32,027 nt of DNA, from assembly GCA_013375355.1 (NCBI GenBank), contig JABXJV010000186.1:1-32027 (forward strand), written 5' to 3'. Position 1 is the stretch's first letter. The number at the start of each line of letters is the position of its first letter. Source of the stretch: Candidatus Helarchaeota archaeon. GTDB lineage: Archaea; Asgardarchaeota; Lokiarchaeia; Helarchaeales; JABXJV01. Both the position numbers and the translations under genes were made by a program. Shown here in pieces: positions 8,521 to 17,062 of this stretch. Under the pieces are notes generated by a model. The model searched no databases. It saw only the letters and a program-made list of their open reading frames with translations, and was not told the DNA's origin.

Positions 8521-9765
8521 TTGGTAACCAAACAAGTATTTGAAATAGGAGAAGCATTATTAGGCGCTGGAGCAGAAGTTGCACACATTGACTTGATGAT
8601 AGGTGATAAAAGTGGACCTGTTGGTATAGCATTTGCTAATGCCTTATCTCAGCTTTCTATGGGTCATACTCCACTCCTTGCAGTCATTCGACCTAATCTT
8701 CCGCCTAAACCATTCACTGCAATAATTCCGAAGGTTACAGTTAAATCTGGAGAAGATATATCTAAAATTTTTGGTCCTGCTCAAGCTAGTGTGGCAAAAG
8801 CCATTGCGGATGCAGTAGAAGAAGGGGTTGTACCTTCTGATAAATTAGATGAGTGGGTAATCGTCGTTAGTGTCTTTATTTCCCCACAAGCGAAAGATAT
8901 GCGAAAAATTTACCATTATAATTATGGGGCAACTAAACTTGCACTAAAGCGGGCATTGACACGATATCCCGATTTAAAGAAGATAATTTATGATAAGGAC
9001 CGTGCTCGACATCCCATAATGGGTTTCAAGGTTCCTCGGCTTTGGAGGCCTCCATATTTACAAATTGCTATTGATAACCCCTCAATTAAGATGGCTAAGC
9101 GTGTAATACAAGAGATGGCAAAGAGTGACAGGATTATATTGGAAGCAGGAACGCCGCTGATTAAAAGATATGGTGTATCTATTATTAACGAGTTACGTCA
9201 AGTGGATGGAGCTAAAGATATATTCTTTATCGCCGATTTAAAAACTCTTGACGTTGGTAAGGTCGAAGTTGACATGGCTTATGAAGAAACTGCAGACGGA
9301 GTAGTCGGATCCGCACTTGCTAATAAGGAATCTTTGGATAAGTTTATTTACGAAGCAAAACGTGTTGGCATTTATGCAATTGTAGACATGATGAACGTCC
9401 CCGATCCGATAGGTAAATTGAAGTCTTTGAAAGAATTGCCTGATGTAGTAATATTACACAAGGCTATAGATACTGAGGCTGGGGAAGGAAGTGGTACAGA
9501 CAAGATTACGAACCGTGCTGAAATGGTGGCAATGATTAAACAAGAATTTCCGAAAGAGAGAATGCTTATTGCTGTTGCAGGTGGTATTCGCCCAGAAACT
9601 GCACCTGAAGCACTTCAAAGCGGAGCAGATATAATAATCGTGGGCAGATATATAACACAATCCCGTGATATAGAACGTTCCACAAGGGAGTTTGTCAGAT
9701 TATTAGCGGAGAAAGCCCCGAAAGCCCCTGGAGACGTTGACTTATTTAGGGTCCACGAAGAGTAA
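8521..9765 (+). CDS. fae-hps: Bifunctional formaldehyde-activating enzyme / 3-hexulose-6-phosphate synthase
   Basis: 414 residues, a fusion known in archaea. Residues 1 to about 165 are Fae: GAEVAHIDLMIG carries the family's catalytic His (His22), and QAKDMRKIYHYNYGA is conserved. Fae condenses formaldehyde with tetrahydromethanopterin. From about 170 follows Hps, an OMP-decarboxylase-fold barrel: FIADLKTLDVGKVEVDMAYE, HKAIDTEAGEGSG, VAGGIRPETAPEALQSGADIIIVGR. Hps interconverts ribulose 5-phosphate plus formaldehyde with hexulose 6-phosphate, and in many archaea the reverse direction supplies pentose. TTG start at 8521 with GAGGT seven bases upstream. The gene is GC-richer than its neighbours (30 of 60 bases G+C at 9001-9060). 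A broken copy of its 3' end follows at 9785. Confidence 0.95.
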   Translation: MVTKQVFEIGEALLGAGAEVAHIDLMIGDKSGPVGIAFANALSQLSMGHTPLLAVIRPNLPPKPFTAIIPKVTVKSGEDISKIFGPAQASVAKAIADAVEEGVVPSDKLDEWVIVVSVFISPQAKDMRKIYHYNYGATKLALKRALTRYPDLKKIIYDKDRARHPIMGFKVPRLWRPPYLQIAIDNPSIKMAKRVIQEMAKSDRIILEAGTPLIKRYGVSIINELRQVDGAKDIFFIADLKTLDVGKVEVDMAYEETADGVVGSALANKESLDKFIYEAKRVGIYAIVDMMNVPDPIGKLKSLKELPDVVILHKAIDTEAGEGSGTDKITNRAEMVAMIKQEFPKERMLIAVAGGIRPETAPEALQSGADIIIVGRYITQSRDIERSTREFVRLLAEKAPKAPGDVDLFRVHEE

Positions 9766-9784
9766 TCTATCTTACCTTTTTTTT

Positions 9785-9844
9785 ATTGAAAAAGCCCCAA
9801 AGCCTCCCAGAGATGTCGATCTTTTCATAGTCCACGTCGAATAA
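9785..9844 (+). pseudogene. Remnant of a second fae-hps 3' end
   Basis: This 60-bp stretch translates as IEKAPKPPRDVDLFIVHVE followed by TAA. It matches the C-terminus of the intact upstream Fae-Hps (EKAPKAPGDVDLFRVHEE then stop) at 14 of 18 residues, with the stop in the same place and clear nucleotide similarity (aaagcccc, gtccacg). Nothing upstream of it, between the intact stop and the T-run at about 9777, continues the match. It is best read as the tail left from a tandem duplicate or from a recombination that deleted most of one copy. Confidence 0.75.
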
Positions 9845-9915
9845 CTCCCCTTTTTATTTTTTCTAATTTAAGTAATGCTTTTTACCAACGTTAAACTATG
9901 TGAATTAGAGACACA

Positions 9916-11547
9916 CTAAGTATACAAAGAAGAATCTCCAACGTCATTCGGATCAAGCATATTTTTGATCTTCTTTTGCCATAAATGGTAGTTGCTTGCT
10001 TTAGGGCCGAATCTATCGGCTGACCCTGGAACCTCAAAAAGCCCAAAACCTAACCCGAGAGGTTTTTCAACGCTCTCTTTCACACATTCTTCGTAGAAAT
10101 CTATTACGCCCTCTAATTGTTCGGGATCGCGTGTATCATAAAGTGCGAGCTCCTCATGGTGAAGGAGAAGACCCGTCTCATAGAGTCCGCCCCATATGTT
10201 ATCAGCCAAATCATCTATAAATATACCCTTTTCAATATACTTCTCTTTAATCTCGGCTCCGATTTTTGCTTGGCGCAGCCCAATATCTATCGTTTCGTCA
10301 CATCCAAAAGTCATAGTAAAACCACCCCCTGGTTTAAATACGATTGGAGGGAAAGTTACCCTGATCATACCCCACCACATCCCATTCCCAGCGGGCGGTA
10401 AATCTTCTATATCTGGAAGGATCTTTGTCTTCATCTCTGATCCTATAAGATTACCCATGAGCGAATCCATAGCGACTTCGCCCAAAGGTATAGCTATCCC
10501 TTTAGTCTCCTTCATGATCTTCCTAAGGACTTTATCCTGATATTTCAACTCTCGCTTGGAGTTCGCCGCTATACCAAACTGGAACTGGTGTTGGAACTGT
10601 TTCAAAGTCTTGCGGATGGCGGGTGGTACAGGTTCATTCTTCCCGAAGGCTCTCTGCATAAAGGAAGCGAACATTGTGCCCATAGCGTTCTTACAGTGCA
10701 TATACCCTATCTCCGCTTTTCCAATTTTATACATCGCCTCACCATATTTCTCGAGGTTCGGGAAAGTGCACATGTAGAATTTGATATTCTTTGGAAGTTC
10801 TCCATTCAAATCCATCAATAAACCATCTAGCTTCAATTCTCGTTGGGGCTCCCTAGGGCCAGGCCAGTTATAAAGCTTTATGGCACACTTTGTAAAGACT
10901 CCTAAGGCCCCATACGCCCCCATCCACCCCCTCATTATCCCCCTCAAGCTAGGACCGGGACCATCTCCACAGAACCATCCAACACCTGTGCCCAACGAAC
11001 CCAGCCTTAAGATATCTCCGGTTGGCAATACCCACTCAACACCTAAAGCGTTGCGACCGTTGTAGCTAGTATAAATACTAGTCCATCCCATCCCCGCAAC
11101 ACTCGTGATACTGGCAAGTGGCGATGTACCTGAACCCGCACCGATGATTTGAAGATTCAACCCCCTTTTCATCACTTCAGCTTGGAGTTGAGCGCCTGTG
11201 ACATAAGGTTCGATCACAGCATACATGTTTTTTTCATCTATTTCGAGAATTCTGTTCATCCTTCTTAGGTCTAGAAGTATCATATTCTCCATCATAGGGG
11301 AACTGTATACTCCCCATCCCGTGCTGTGGGCCTTAAATCTTATCTTATATTTGTTGCAAATTCTCACTATAGCTTGAACCTCATTTGTACTCCCTGGAAG
11401 CGCAACTACATCAGGTCGTGGAGCCCATGGGGGATCGGGATTGACGAATGTTTGAAAAGCGTATCCATCTAGTATCGCGGGATCTTCAGATACGTTATCA
11501 GACCCTACAACGGCTTCTATTTCCTTGTAGGCATCCTTCACTATCAT
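9916..11547 (-). CDS. FAD-binding oxidoreductase, paralog 2 of the flavoprotein operon
   Basis: 543 residues. An N-terminal PCMH-type FAD domain (about 40-235) shows VALPGSTNEVQAIVRICNKYKI, LDLRRMNRILEID, AVIEPYVTGAQLQAEV, GRNALGVEWVLPTGDILRLGS and a GDGPGPSLRG loop. The remainder is the cap domain typical of the 4-cresol dehydrogenase/GlcD relatives, ending HLWQKKIKNMLDPNDVGDSSLY. It is about 60% identical by eye to the preceding gene over the N-terminal half, so the pair arose by tandem duplication. ATG at 11547 overlaps the upstream stop by 4 bases (ATGA), implying translational coupling. Substrate unknown: oxidation of a hydroxy-acid or phenol-like compound is possible. No signal peptide, so cytoplasmic. 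Confidence 0.85.
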   Translation of the reverse strand: MIVKDAYKEIEAVVGSDNVSEDPAILDGYAFQTFVNPDPPWAPRPDVVALPGSTNEVQAIVRICNKYKIRFKAHSTGWGVYSSPMMENMILLDLRRMNRILEIDEKNMYAVIEPYVTGAQLQAEVMKRGLNLQIIGAGSGTSPLASITSVAGMGWTSIYTSYNGRNALGVEWVLPTGDILRLGSLGTGVGWFCGDGPGPSLRGIMRGWMGAYGALGVFTKCAIKLYNWPGPREPQRELKLDGLLMDLNGELPKNIKFYMCTFPNLEKYGEAMYKIGKAEIGYMHCKNAMGTMFASFMQRAFGKNEPVPPAIRKTLKQFQHQFQFGIAANSKRELKYQDKVLRKIMKETKGIAIPLGEVAMDSLMGNLIGSEMKTKILPDIEDLPPAGNGMWWGMIRVTFPPIVFKPGGGFTMTFGCDETIDIGLRQAKIGAEIKEKYIEKGIFIDDLADNIWGGLYETGLLLHHEELALYDTRDPEQLEGVIDFYEECVKESVEKPLGLGFGLFEVPGSADRFGPKASNYHLWQKKIKNMLDPNDVGDSSLYT

Positions 11548-13214
11548 TTGTCTTCCTCCTCAGTTTCGACCGATATGTACCAAGATGAATCTGAGCAAAG
11601 ATTTGGATCAAAAAATTTCTTTATTTTGCGCTGCCAGAGATGATAATCACAATATCTCGGACCTATGATTTCATTGGTACCTGGATCCATTGTAATTCTA
11701 TTCCCAATTTGGATATTTTGCTCTAGAGCTTCCTCAATGGCAATTTTTTCAAATTCGTTTGCACCTTCAACTTGTTTTGGGTCGCGTTGGTTAAATAAGA
11801 TAATTTGCTCTTGATGGCCGATTAAGCTATCGCTCTCGTATAGCAATCCCCAGACGTTATCAGCCAGATCGTCTAACAATAAGCCTTTTTTTATAAATTC
11901 TTCTTTTATTTCCGTAGTCATTTTTCCTTGTAACACCGTATGATCCCATACATCTTCCCCTCCTAAAACGAAACGAGCACCTCCTCCAACCCTGAATGCG
12001 AGGGGGGGATAGATCACCCTAACAAAGCCCCAGAGTGTACTTGCAATCGTATCGGTCTGGATAGCCATCTCAGACTCGTCTAAGGTGGAGTCTCCAGTCG
12101 CCTTCATAAAATCTTCCAAAAATGAGAATAGATTGCGACTGCTGCTTTCGCCCAGATCCAGTAACAATCCTCTAGTCTCCTTCATAATCTTCTTAAGGAC
12201 TTTATACTGATACTCCAACTCTCGCTCGGAGTTCGCCGCTAGGATGAACTGGAGCTGGTGTTGGAACTGTTTCAATCTCTCTCGGATGACGGGGAATTCG
12301 GGTAATTTCCTGAAGATATTCGGCATCATGGTAGCTAACAATAGTCCAATAGCGTTTTTGATTAGAGAAAACCCGATCTCAGCATTTACTATTTTATATC
12401 CAACATCGATGTATTTCTCGAGGTTCGGTAAAACCAACAAGTAAGATTTGAAATTCTTTGGAACTTCTCCTTTTAAATCCCGCAAAATACCATCTAACTT
12501 CCATTCTCGATGGGGTTCCCTGGGACCAGGCCAATTATAAAGCTTGATGGCACACTTGGTAAAGATACCGAGGCCTCCCAAAGCTCCAACGAATCCCCTC
12601 ATCAATCCCCTCAAGCTAGGGCCGGGACCATCTCCGCAGAACCATCCAGCACCTGTACCTAACGAACCCAGCCTCAAGATCTCTCCAGTTGGCAATACCC
12701 ACTCAACACCTAAAACGTTGCGACCGTTGTAGCCGTGGTACAAGCTGTTCCAACCCATACCCCAAGCCGATGTGCAGCTCACAAGTGGAGAAGCATGGGA
12801 TCCAGCCCCTATTATGTTGCAGTTCATGCCTTTTTTCATAATCTCCGCTTGAAGCTGAGCCCAGTTAACATTGGGCTCTATTACTGCATACATGTTTCTC
12901 TCGTCTATTTCAAGAATCCTATTCATCCTCCTTAGATCTACCATACCCACACCTTCAGATCCAGGGGCACTCCAAGCCCCCCAACCTGCCGCGCTTAACG
13001 CTTTGAATTTTATCTTGTATTTATTGCAAAGTTTCACTATCTTTTGAACCTCTTCGGTATTCGCAGGTAAAACAACAAATTCAGGTCTAAATGCCCATGG
13101 AGGCGATCTGTTTTCTACCGGTTGAAAAGCGTACCCATCCAATATCGCCGGATCATGCGATATGTTTTCAGGACCGACCACGTCCTCCAATTCTTTATAA
13201 GCTTCCATAAGCAT
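11544..13214 (-). CDS. FAD-binding oxidoreductase, paralog 1 of the flavoprotein operon
   Basis: 556 residues with the same architecture as the downstream paralog: FAD domain with VVLPANTEEVQKIVKLCNKYKI, VDLRRMNRILEID, GRNVLGVEWVLPTGEILRLGS and GDGPGPSLRG, then a cap domain ending DYHLWQRKIKKFFDPN. The cap differs more from its paralog than the FAD domain does, including about 13 extra residues, which suggests a different substrate or a structural partner role. ATG at 13214 directly abuts the stop of the Fe-S gene (TAAATG); a second in-frame ATG two codons on is an alternative start. Part of one minus-strand operon of three FAD proteins and one Fe-S protein. Confidence 0.85.
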   Translation of the reverse strand: MLMEAYKELEDVVGPENISHDPAILDGYAFQPVENRSPPWAFRPEFVVLPANTEEVQKIVKLCNKYKIKFKALSAAGWGAWSAPGSEGVGMVDLRRMNRILEIDERNMYAVIEPNVNWAQLQAEIMKKGMNCNIIGAGSHASPLVSCTSAWGMGWNSLYHGYNGRNVLGVEWVLPTGEILRLGSLGTGAGWFCGDGPGPSLRGLMRGFVGALGGLGIFTKCAIKLYNWPGPREPHREWKLDGILRDLKGEVPKNFKSYLLVLPNLEKYIDVGYKIVNAEIGFSLIKNAIGLLLATMMPNIFRKLPEFPVIRERLKQFQHQLQFILAANSERELEYQYKVLKKIMKETRGLLLDLGESSSRNLFSFLEDFMKATGDSTLDESEMAIQTDTIASTLWGFVRVIYPPLAFRVGGGARFVLGGEDVWDHTVLQGKMTTEIKEEFIKKGLLLDDLADNVWGLLYESDSLIGHQEQIILFNQRDPKQVEGANEFEKIAIEEALEQNIQIGNRITMDPGTNEIIGPRYCDYHLWQRKIKKFFDPNLCSDSSWYISVETEEEDK

Positions 13215-14459
13215 TTAATCACCAATCGCCTTCAGTAATAATATCGTGAGGTCCGTAACCTTCGTTTCATCTCCCATTTCCTTCACGGCATCACCTAAGT
13301 TCCTCACGCAAAATGGACATGTGGTGACAATGTATTGGGCTTCTGTAGCTTTTGCTTCCTCGATTCGTTCTTTAGCCGCCCAGATAGCAAAATCCTTAAA
13401 AGCAGACTTAACACCTCCCCCAGAGCCACAACACCAAGCATATTCTTTGATACGCTCCATTTCAACGAGTTCGACACCAGGGATGTTACTTAAAATTTCT
13501 CTTGGAGGTTCATAGAGCCCTTTCCTCCCACGCCTTATGTAGGCTTCGGGCCTTAAGAGCTTGTTCCCTTTCCACTCACCAACCCAGGGATCAGCTCTTC
13601 TGCCAAGATGGCAAGGATCGTGATAAGTCACCTTCATGGGTACTTTCTTGAGTTCGAGCTTACCTTCTTGTATCAATTGATTTGTATACTCCGAGCTATG
13701 TTTGAGTTCGAAGTTTTTTTCAAACCCGTACTTTGGATAATCTACTTTCAAGACGTCGTAACAACCAGCACAACTCGTTATAACTTCCTTTACACCCAGA
13801 TCGTTGAGCACTTTCATGTTATGTTCCATCACCTTTCTAGCCAATTTGACCTGACCAGTTCGGAGTAACGGGCTTCCACAACACCACTCATCTGGACCAA
13901 GAATCATGAAATCTGTTTTCGAGGCTGCTAGGATTTTTGCAGTTGCTTGTGCGATCTCTCTTTCGCGATAAGCCGAAGTACAGCCCACCCAATAAGCAAC
14001 ATCCGCTTTCTTGGCAATTTTCACTCCTTTTGGAATCCACTTGAATCTATCTTCGTGGGGCTCGTTGTAAGGATTAAAATTCTTTTCGATGCTCTCCGCA
14101 AACTTCTTGTGTTCGGGCATGGGACCTTTCCCATCCTCAACACATTTAATCCTTAGCTGTTCGATAGTATCGATCACATCGATGTCATCTCTGTATACTT
14201 TACACATAGTATCGCAAGCTCCGCATAAAGTGCATCTGTAAACGACTTTCACGGCTTCATCGGTCCAAGAACTCCGTTCTTGGAGCAAAGAAAGACCCAT
14301 GATCATCTTTCCTCCTCCAGAATATGCGTGGAAATTGTATTTTCCTATGGCAGGGCAGACCTGGGCGAACCTCCAGCTCTTTATTTGGCTGAGTGCCACT
14401 AATTTGCATAGCGAACATCTGGAGCAACCGAGAATATCAGCTTCGTAATCTTTCAACAT
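13215..14459 (-). CDS. CCG-domain Fe-S electron-transfer protein (HdrD/GlcF type)
   Basis: About 414 residues. The N-terminus has two [4Fe-4S] motifs: CSRCSLCK followed after a long spacer by VCP, and CTLCGACDTMCK. Two cysteine-rich CCG modules follow: WCCGSPLLRTGQ with TSCAGCYDVLK, and YHDPCHLGRR with WCCGSGGG and TTCPFC. Such proteins pass electrons between flavoproteins and ferredoxin, quinone or disulfide acceptors (HdrB/HdrD, GlcF, BamD-like). The frame can start at a TTG at 14477, but ATG at 14459 has GGTGAT at ideal spacing, avoids the 10-base overlap with the upstream gene and is preferred. The position between the GlcD-like gene and the paralog pair suggests one complex. Confidence 0.88.
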   Translation of the reverse strand: MLKDYEADILGCSRCSLCKLVALSQIKSWRFAQVCPAIGKYNFHAYSGGGKMIMGLSLLQERSSWTDEAVKVVYRCTLCGACDTMCKVYRDDIDVIDTIEQLRIKCVEDGKGPMPEHKKFAESIEKNFNPYNEPHEDRFKWIPKGVKIAKKADVAYWVGCTSAYREREIAQATAKILAASKTDFMILGPDEWCCGSPLLRTGQVKLARKVMEHNMKVLNDLGVKEVITSCAGCYDVLKVDYPKYGFEKNFELKHSSEYTNQLIQEGKLELKKVPMKVTYHDPCHLGRRADPWVGEWKGNKLLRPEAYIRRGRKGLYEPPREILSNIPGVELVEMERIKEYAWCCGSGGGVKSAFKDFAIWAAKERIEEAKATEAQYIVTTCPFCVRNLGDAVKEMGDETKVTDLTILLLKAIGD

Positions 14460-14467
14460 AGTATCAC

Positions 14468-15976
14468 CTAGAAGCAAAGCCTCCCTGGATTCATTATCCC
14501 ATTAGGGTCTAGCATTTGTTTGACTTTCTTCAAAGTCGTGACGACATTATCTTCACACTTATCGTAAACCATTGTAGTCAGTTGGTCGTATGGTCTTGAA
14601 AAGAATGCCCCATTCTTCAACACTGCTTCAGCTGCGCGAATGTACAAGTCCTTGATCTTCTCAATTTCTTTCGAGTCACCTGGATCGTAGAAGAAATTAA
14701 ACTCGCAGTTGCAACTCCTTCCATGTTGGATGGGCTGGATGTAAAACCCTATCTCCTCTTGAGGATATTTATACTTCTCAGCTTCATCTCGTATGATTTT
14801 ATTGAATCCCTGCACTTTGTCGAGGGTCGTTAAAAAGAAAAGGTCCACACAACGGCCTTTATGCCTGAGTTTCCAATAGGGTTCTTCTGAAGGTTTGCTG
14901 AGTATTTCTAATACTTTTTCTGCAGTAATCCCAGAAACACTTATTGTAGGTTGAACACCAAGTTGGTTAGCTATGTCCTCAATATCCTTCTCTATATACT
15001 CAACCCTTTTTTCTGGGAGATACTCGTACCCTGCTATGGAGTAGAAGAGGATCCATAGGGGTAGCTCCGAGGCGAGCTTTTTTATTTCATCACTTTTTTC
15101 TTTGAGAATCGATGCCAAGTTAAAATTGTTTAGTATTAAACACTCATCGGGTAGTTTTGGTCTCAATATTTTGTAGGTGAAATCGATTAGCTTATCTAGA
15201 GTTTGGTCACATACAAAAAACGTTTTTTGGATTTTTGGCAACAATTCTAATTTCACGGATGCCCAAGTTACTATGCCCATCGTTCCTTGTGCGCCTTGAA
15301 TGATCCTAACGAAATCGGTTTGAGCGGGTCCCATAGGGTTTTTCTGCGCCTGACCCGTAGCCCACTGTTCCTCCAGTGTACCTGGTCCGGCTGCTGACCC
15401 AGTCCTAAATAAATCGCCAGAACCAAAGACGACTTCGGTGCATAGCAGTGGATCAGTCATATCCCAATGGTATTTTGGAATGAGGATCGGTTCTCTTTCA
15501 AGATAGCTCCCAATTATCGATTTGGTCGATCTCGGGAGGAAGGGCAAGAGAACTTTTAATCCTTGTTTTTCAGCTTCCGCTCGGAGTTCGCCGAAAGTCA
15601 CACCAGGCTCGATCAACGCAACCTTGTTCCGCTTGTCCAAACGTATAATTTGCTTCATTTCGCTTAGATCGACTATTACCCCTCCTTTAGTAGGAATTGT
15701 ATCACCTCTAAACCTGGGTGGACGAGAAGAGCAAGGTATTAAAGGAATTTTTTCTAGATTTGCAAACTGTATTATTCGCTGAACTTGCTCGGCGTTTTGA
15801 GGCTTTACCACGAGATCAGGTGTTACAGCTGGAGTAAAACTGAGATCACTGGAATATTTTTCTAAAGTTACGGAGTCATCCAGACTATTTTCTGAACCAA
15901 CTATTTCTGCGAATTTAGATAAATTATATTCTGTTTCTTTAACAAATTTTTCTTTTCTTTTAGCCAAAACAATCAT
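14468..15976 (-). CDS. GlcD-like FAD-binding oxidase, first gene of the operon
   Basis: 502 residues of the FAD-linked oxidase C-terminal family. FAD (PCMH) domain: PDLVVKPQNAEQVQRIIQFAN, GGVIVDLSEMKQIIRLD, VALIEPGVTFGELRAEAE, LCTEVVFGSGDLFRTGS and FVRIIQGAQGTMGIVTWASV. The C-terminus closes with KVKQMLDPNGIMNPGRLCF, the usual end of GlcD/lactate dehydrogenase relatives. It probably oxidises a hydroxy-acid or similar alcohol and feeds electrons to the CCG protein encoded next. ATG at 15976 with only a weak GAG just upstream; a TATA-like tttaatatttaaat lies about 40 bases upstream on the minus strand. It diverges from the regulator at 16210. Confidence 0.88.
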   Translation of the reverse strand: MIVLAKRKEKFVKETEYNLSKFAEIVGSENSLDDSVTLEKYSSDLSFTPAVTPDLVVKPQNAEQVQRIIQFANLEKIPLIPCSSRPPRFRGDTIPTKGGVIVDLSEMKQIIRLDKRNKVALIEPGVTFGELRAEAEKQGLKVLLPFLPRSTKSIIGSYLEREPILIPKYHWDMTDPLLCTEVVFGSGDLFRTGSAAGPGTLEEQWATGQAQKNPMGPAQTDFVRIIQGAQGTMGIVTWASVKLELLPKIQKTFFVCDQTLDKLIDFTYKILRPKLPDECLILNNFNLASILKEKSDEIKKLASELPLWILFYSIAGYEYLPEKRVEYIEKDIEDIANQLGVQPTISVSGITAEKVLEILSKPSEEPYWKLRHKGRCVDLFFLTTLDKVQGFNKIIRDEAEKYKYPQEEIGFYIQPIQHGRSCNCEFNFFYDPGDSKEIEKIKDLYIRAAEAVLKNGAFFSRPYDQLTTMVYDKCEDNVVTTLKKVKQMLDPNGIMNPGRLCF

Positions 15977-16117
15977 CTCATAAATAAATTATTCGAATAA
16001 AAGTCTCCCAAATTATTTAAATATTAAATATGATATAATTATAGTAGTAAGAATTCATATATTTAATTCTTTCTATTAATGGGTGCCTCTAATACCTTAA
16101 TTTAAAAGGTTTTTCCA

Positions 16118-16176
16118 GAAATTTCGGTTTATAAGGTAAAATAATGTATACAATTATTTTTCGGAAAAAGCCGAAA
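16118..16176. promoter_or_regulatory. Candidate operator half-sites between the FAD operon and its regulator
   Basis: TTTCGG occurs at 16122-16127 and 16159-16164, and its complement CCGAAA at 16171-16176. The last two form a 6-bp inverted repeat with a 6-base spacer. These sit in the 233-bp divergent region between the FAD/Fe-S operon and the FilR1-type regulator, where a dimeric winged-helix protein would bind. An accompanying ACCTT/AAGGT pair lies at about 16095-16111. Binding is inferred from position and symmetry only. Confidence 0.45.
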
Positions 16177-16209
16177 TCTTAATAAACTATCTTTAAACAT
16201 AATAGTTTC

Positions 16210-17013
16210 ATGGATTTTAAAAATGTGAAATTTTTAAAAACTATTGCGTCTCAAAAACGACTTCAGATCCTCAAATTACTCGAGGAGTCCGGAGAAGATT
16301 TGCGCTTATCAAGTATCGCGTCAAAATTAAATATTCCCCCACCAACAGTGAAGGACCATCTCGATAATTTAATAAAAAATAAATTAGTCAAAGGGGAAAA
16401 GTTTTTTTCAATAAGTCCTATTTGGAAGACTGTTAAAAAATTTCTTCTCCCGCTTCAATTGATCGCAAACTCCTTTGACTTTCTCTCTGAAGTTGAGCTC
16501 CATGATCTTCCATTTCAATTCCTCGCCAGATTGCCTGAATTAGAACCAGTTCGCATTATCGATACTTCAACTTTTATTATTGAAATAATGAAGTATTTTC
16601 AGGACAATCCTGAGAGACTAATCTCGCTTAATATGAAAATAATGGGAGACTTCGATTTGGATTTCTATCCAATTGCTGGAAAACAAATTGGAACTACCAT
16701 AAAACCTTCACCACATAAATTTAATTACAAGCTCATTAGTTCCTTGAAAAATTTTGAAAGAGGGGAGATTAAACCCAAAGAATTCATTAAAGAATTTCCC
16801 TATCTTGTCTCCTTAAATGATTTTCGCATCTTAAATGCATTTCCCTTGCACCTTATTTCAATCCATTGTATTGGAGGGATTTTTTTCAATAGAAAGGGAC
16901 AAATAGACATTAATCATGGATGGATGATAACACATGAACGGGGGATTAAGTGGCTAACAGATGTTTTTGATTATTACTGGAAACTTGGAACCCCCTTACC
17001 AAATAATTTTTAA
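16210..17013 (+). CDS. Winged-helix regulator with a FilR1-type (DUF1724) C-terminal domain
   Basis: 267 residues. An ArsR-like winged helix at about 5-75: ASQKRLQILKLLEESGEDL, SSIASKLNIPPPTVKDHLDNLIKNKLV as recognition helix. After HDLPFQFLARLPELEPVRII follows the ~170-residue domain found in archaeal regulators such as FilR1, ending in the GWMITHERGIKWLTDVFDYYW pattern typical of it. The ligand is unknown. The ATG at 16210 has no clear ribosome binding site and a TATA-like element (around 16178-16187) lies about 25-30 bases upstream, so the transcript may be leaderless. Divergence from the FAD operon makes it the likely regulator of that operon. Confidence 0.82.
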   Translation: MDFKNVKFLKTIASQKRLQILKLLEESGEDLRLSSIASKLNIPPPTVKDHLDNLIKNKLVKGEKFFSISPIWKTVKKFLLPLQLIANSFDFLSEVELHDLPFQFLARLPELEPVRIIDTSTFIIEIMKYFQDNPERLISLNMKIMGDFDLDFYPIAGKQIGTTIKPSPHKFNYKLISSLKNFERGEIKPKEFIKEFPYLVSLNDFRILNAFPLHLISIHCIGGIFFNRKGQIDINHGWMITHERGIKWLTDVFDYYWKLGTPLPNNF

Positions 17014-17062
17014 AAACAAAATTTCAACATTTTTTAATAAACTCAAGGTAATTTTTTCAAAT

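Noticed and set aside
14460..14477. TTG start for the CCG protein
   Set aside because: It would overlap the upstream gene by 10 bases; the ATG at 14459 has GGTGAT at better spacing.
10117..15782. Numerous plus-strand ORFs across the FAD operon
   Set aside because: They lie antisense inside well-supported genes, have no motifs or ribosome binding sites, and arise from the higher GC there.
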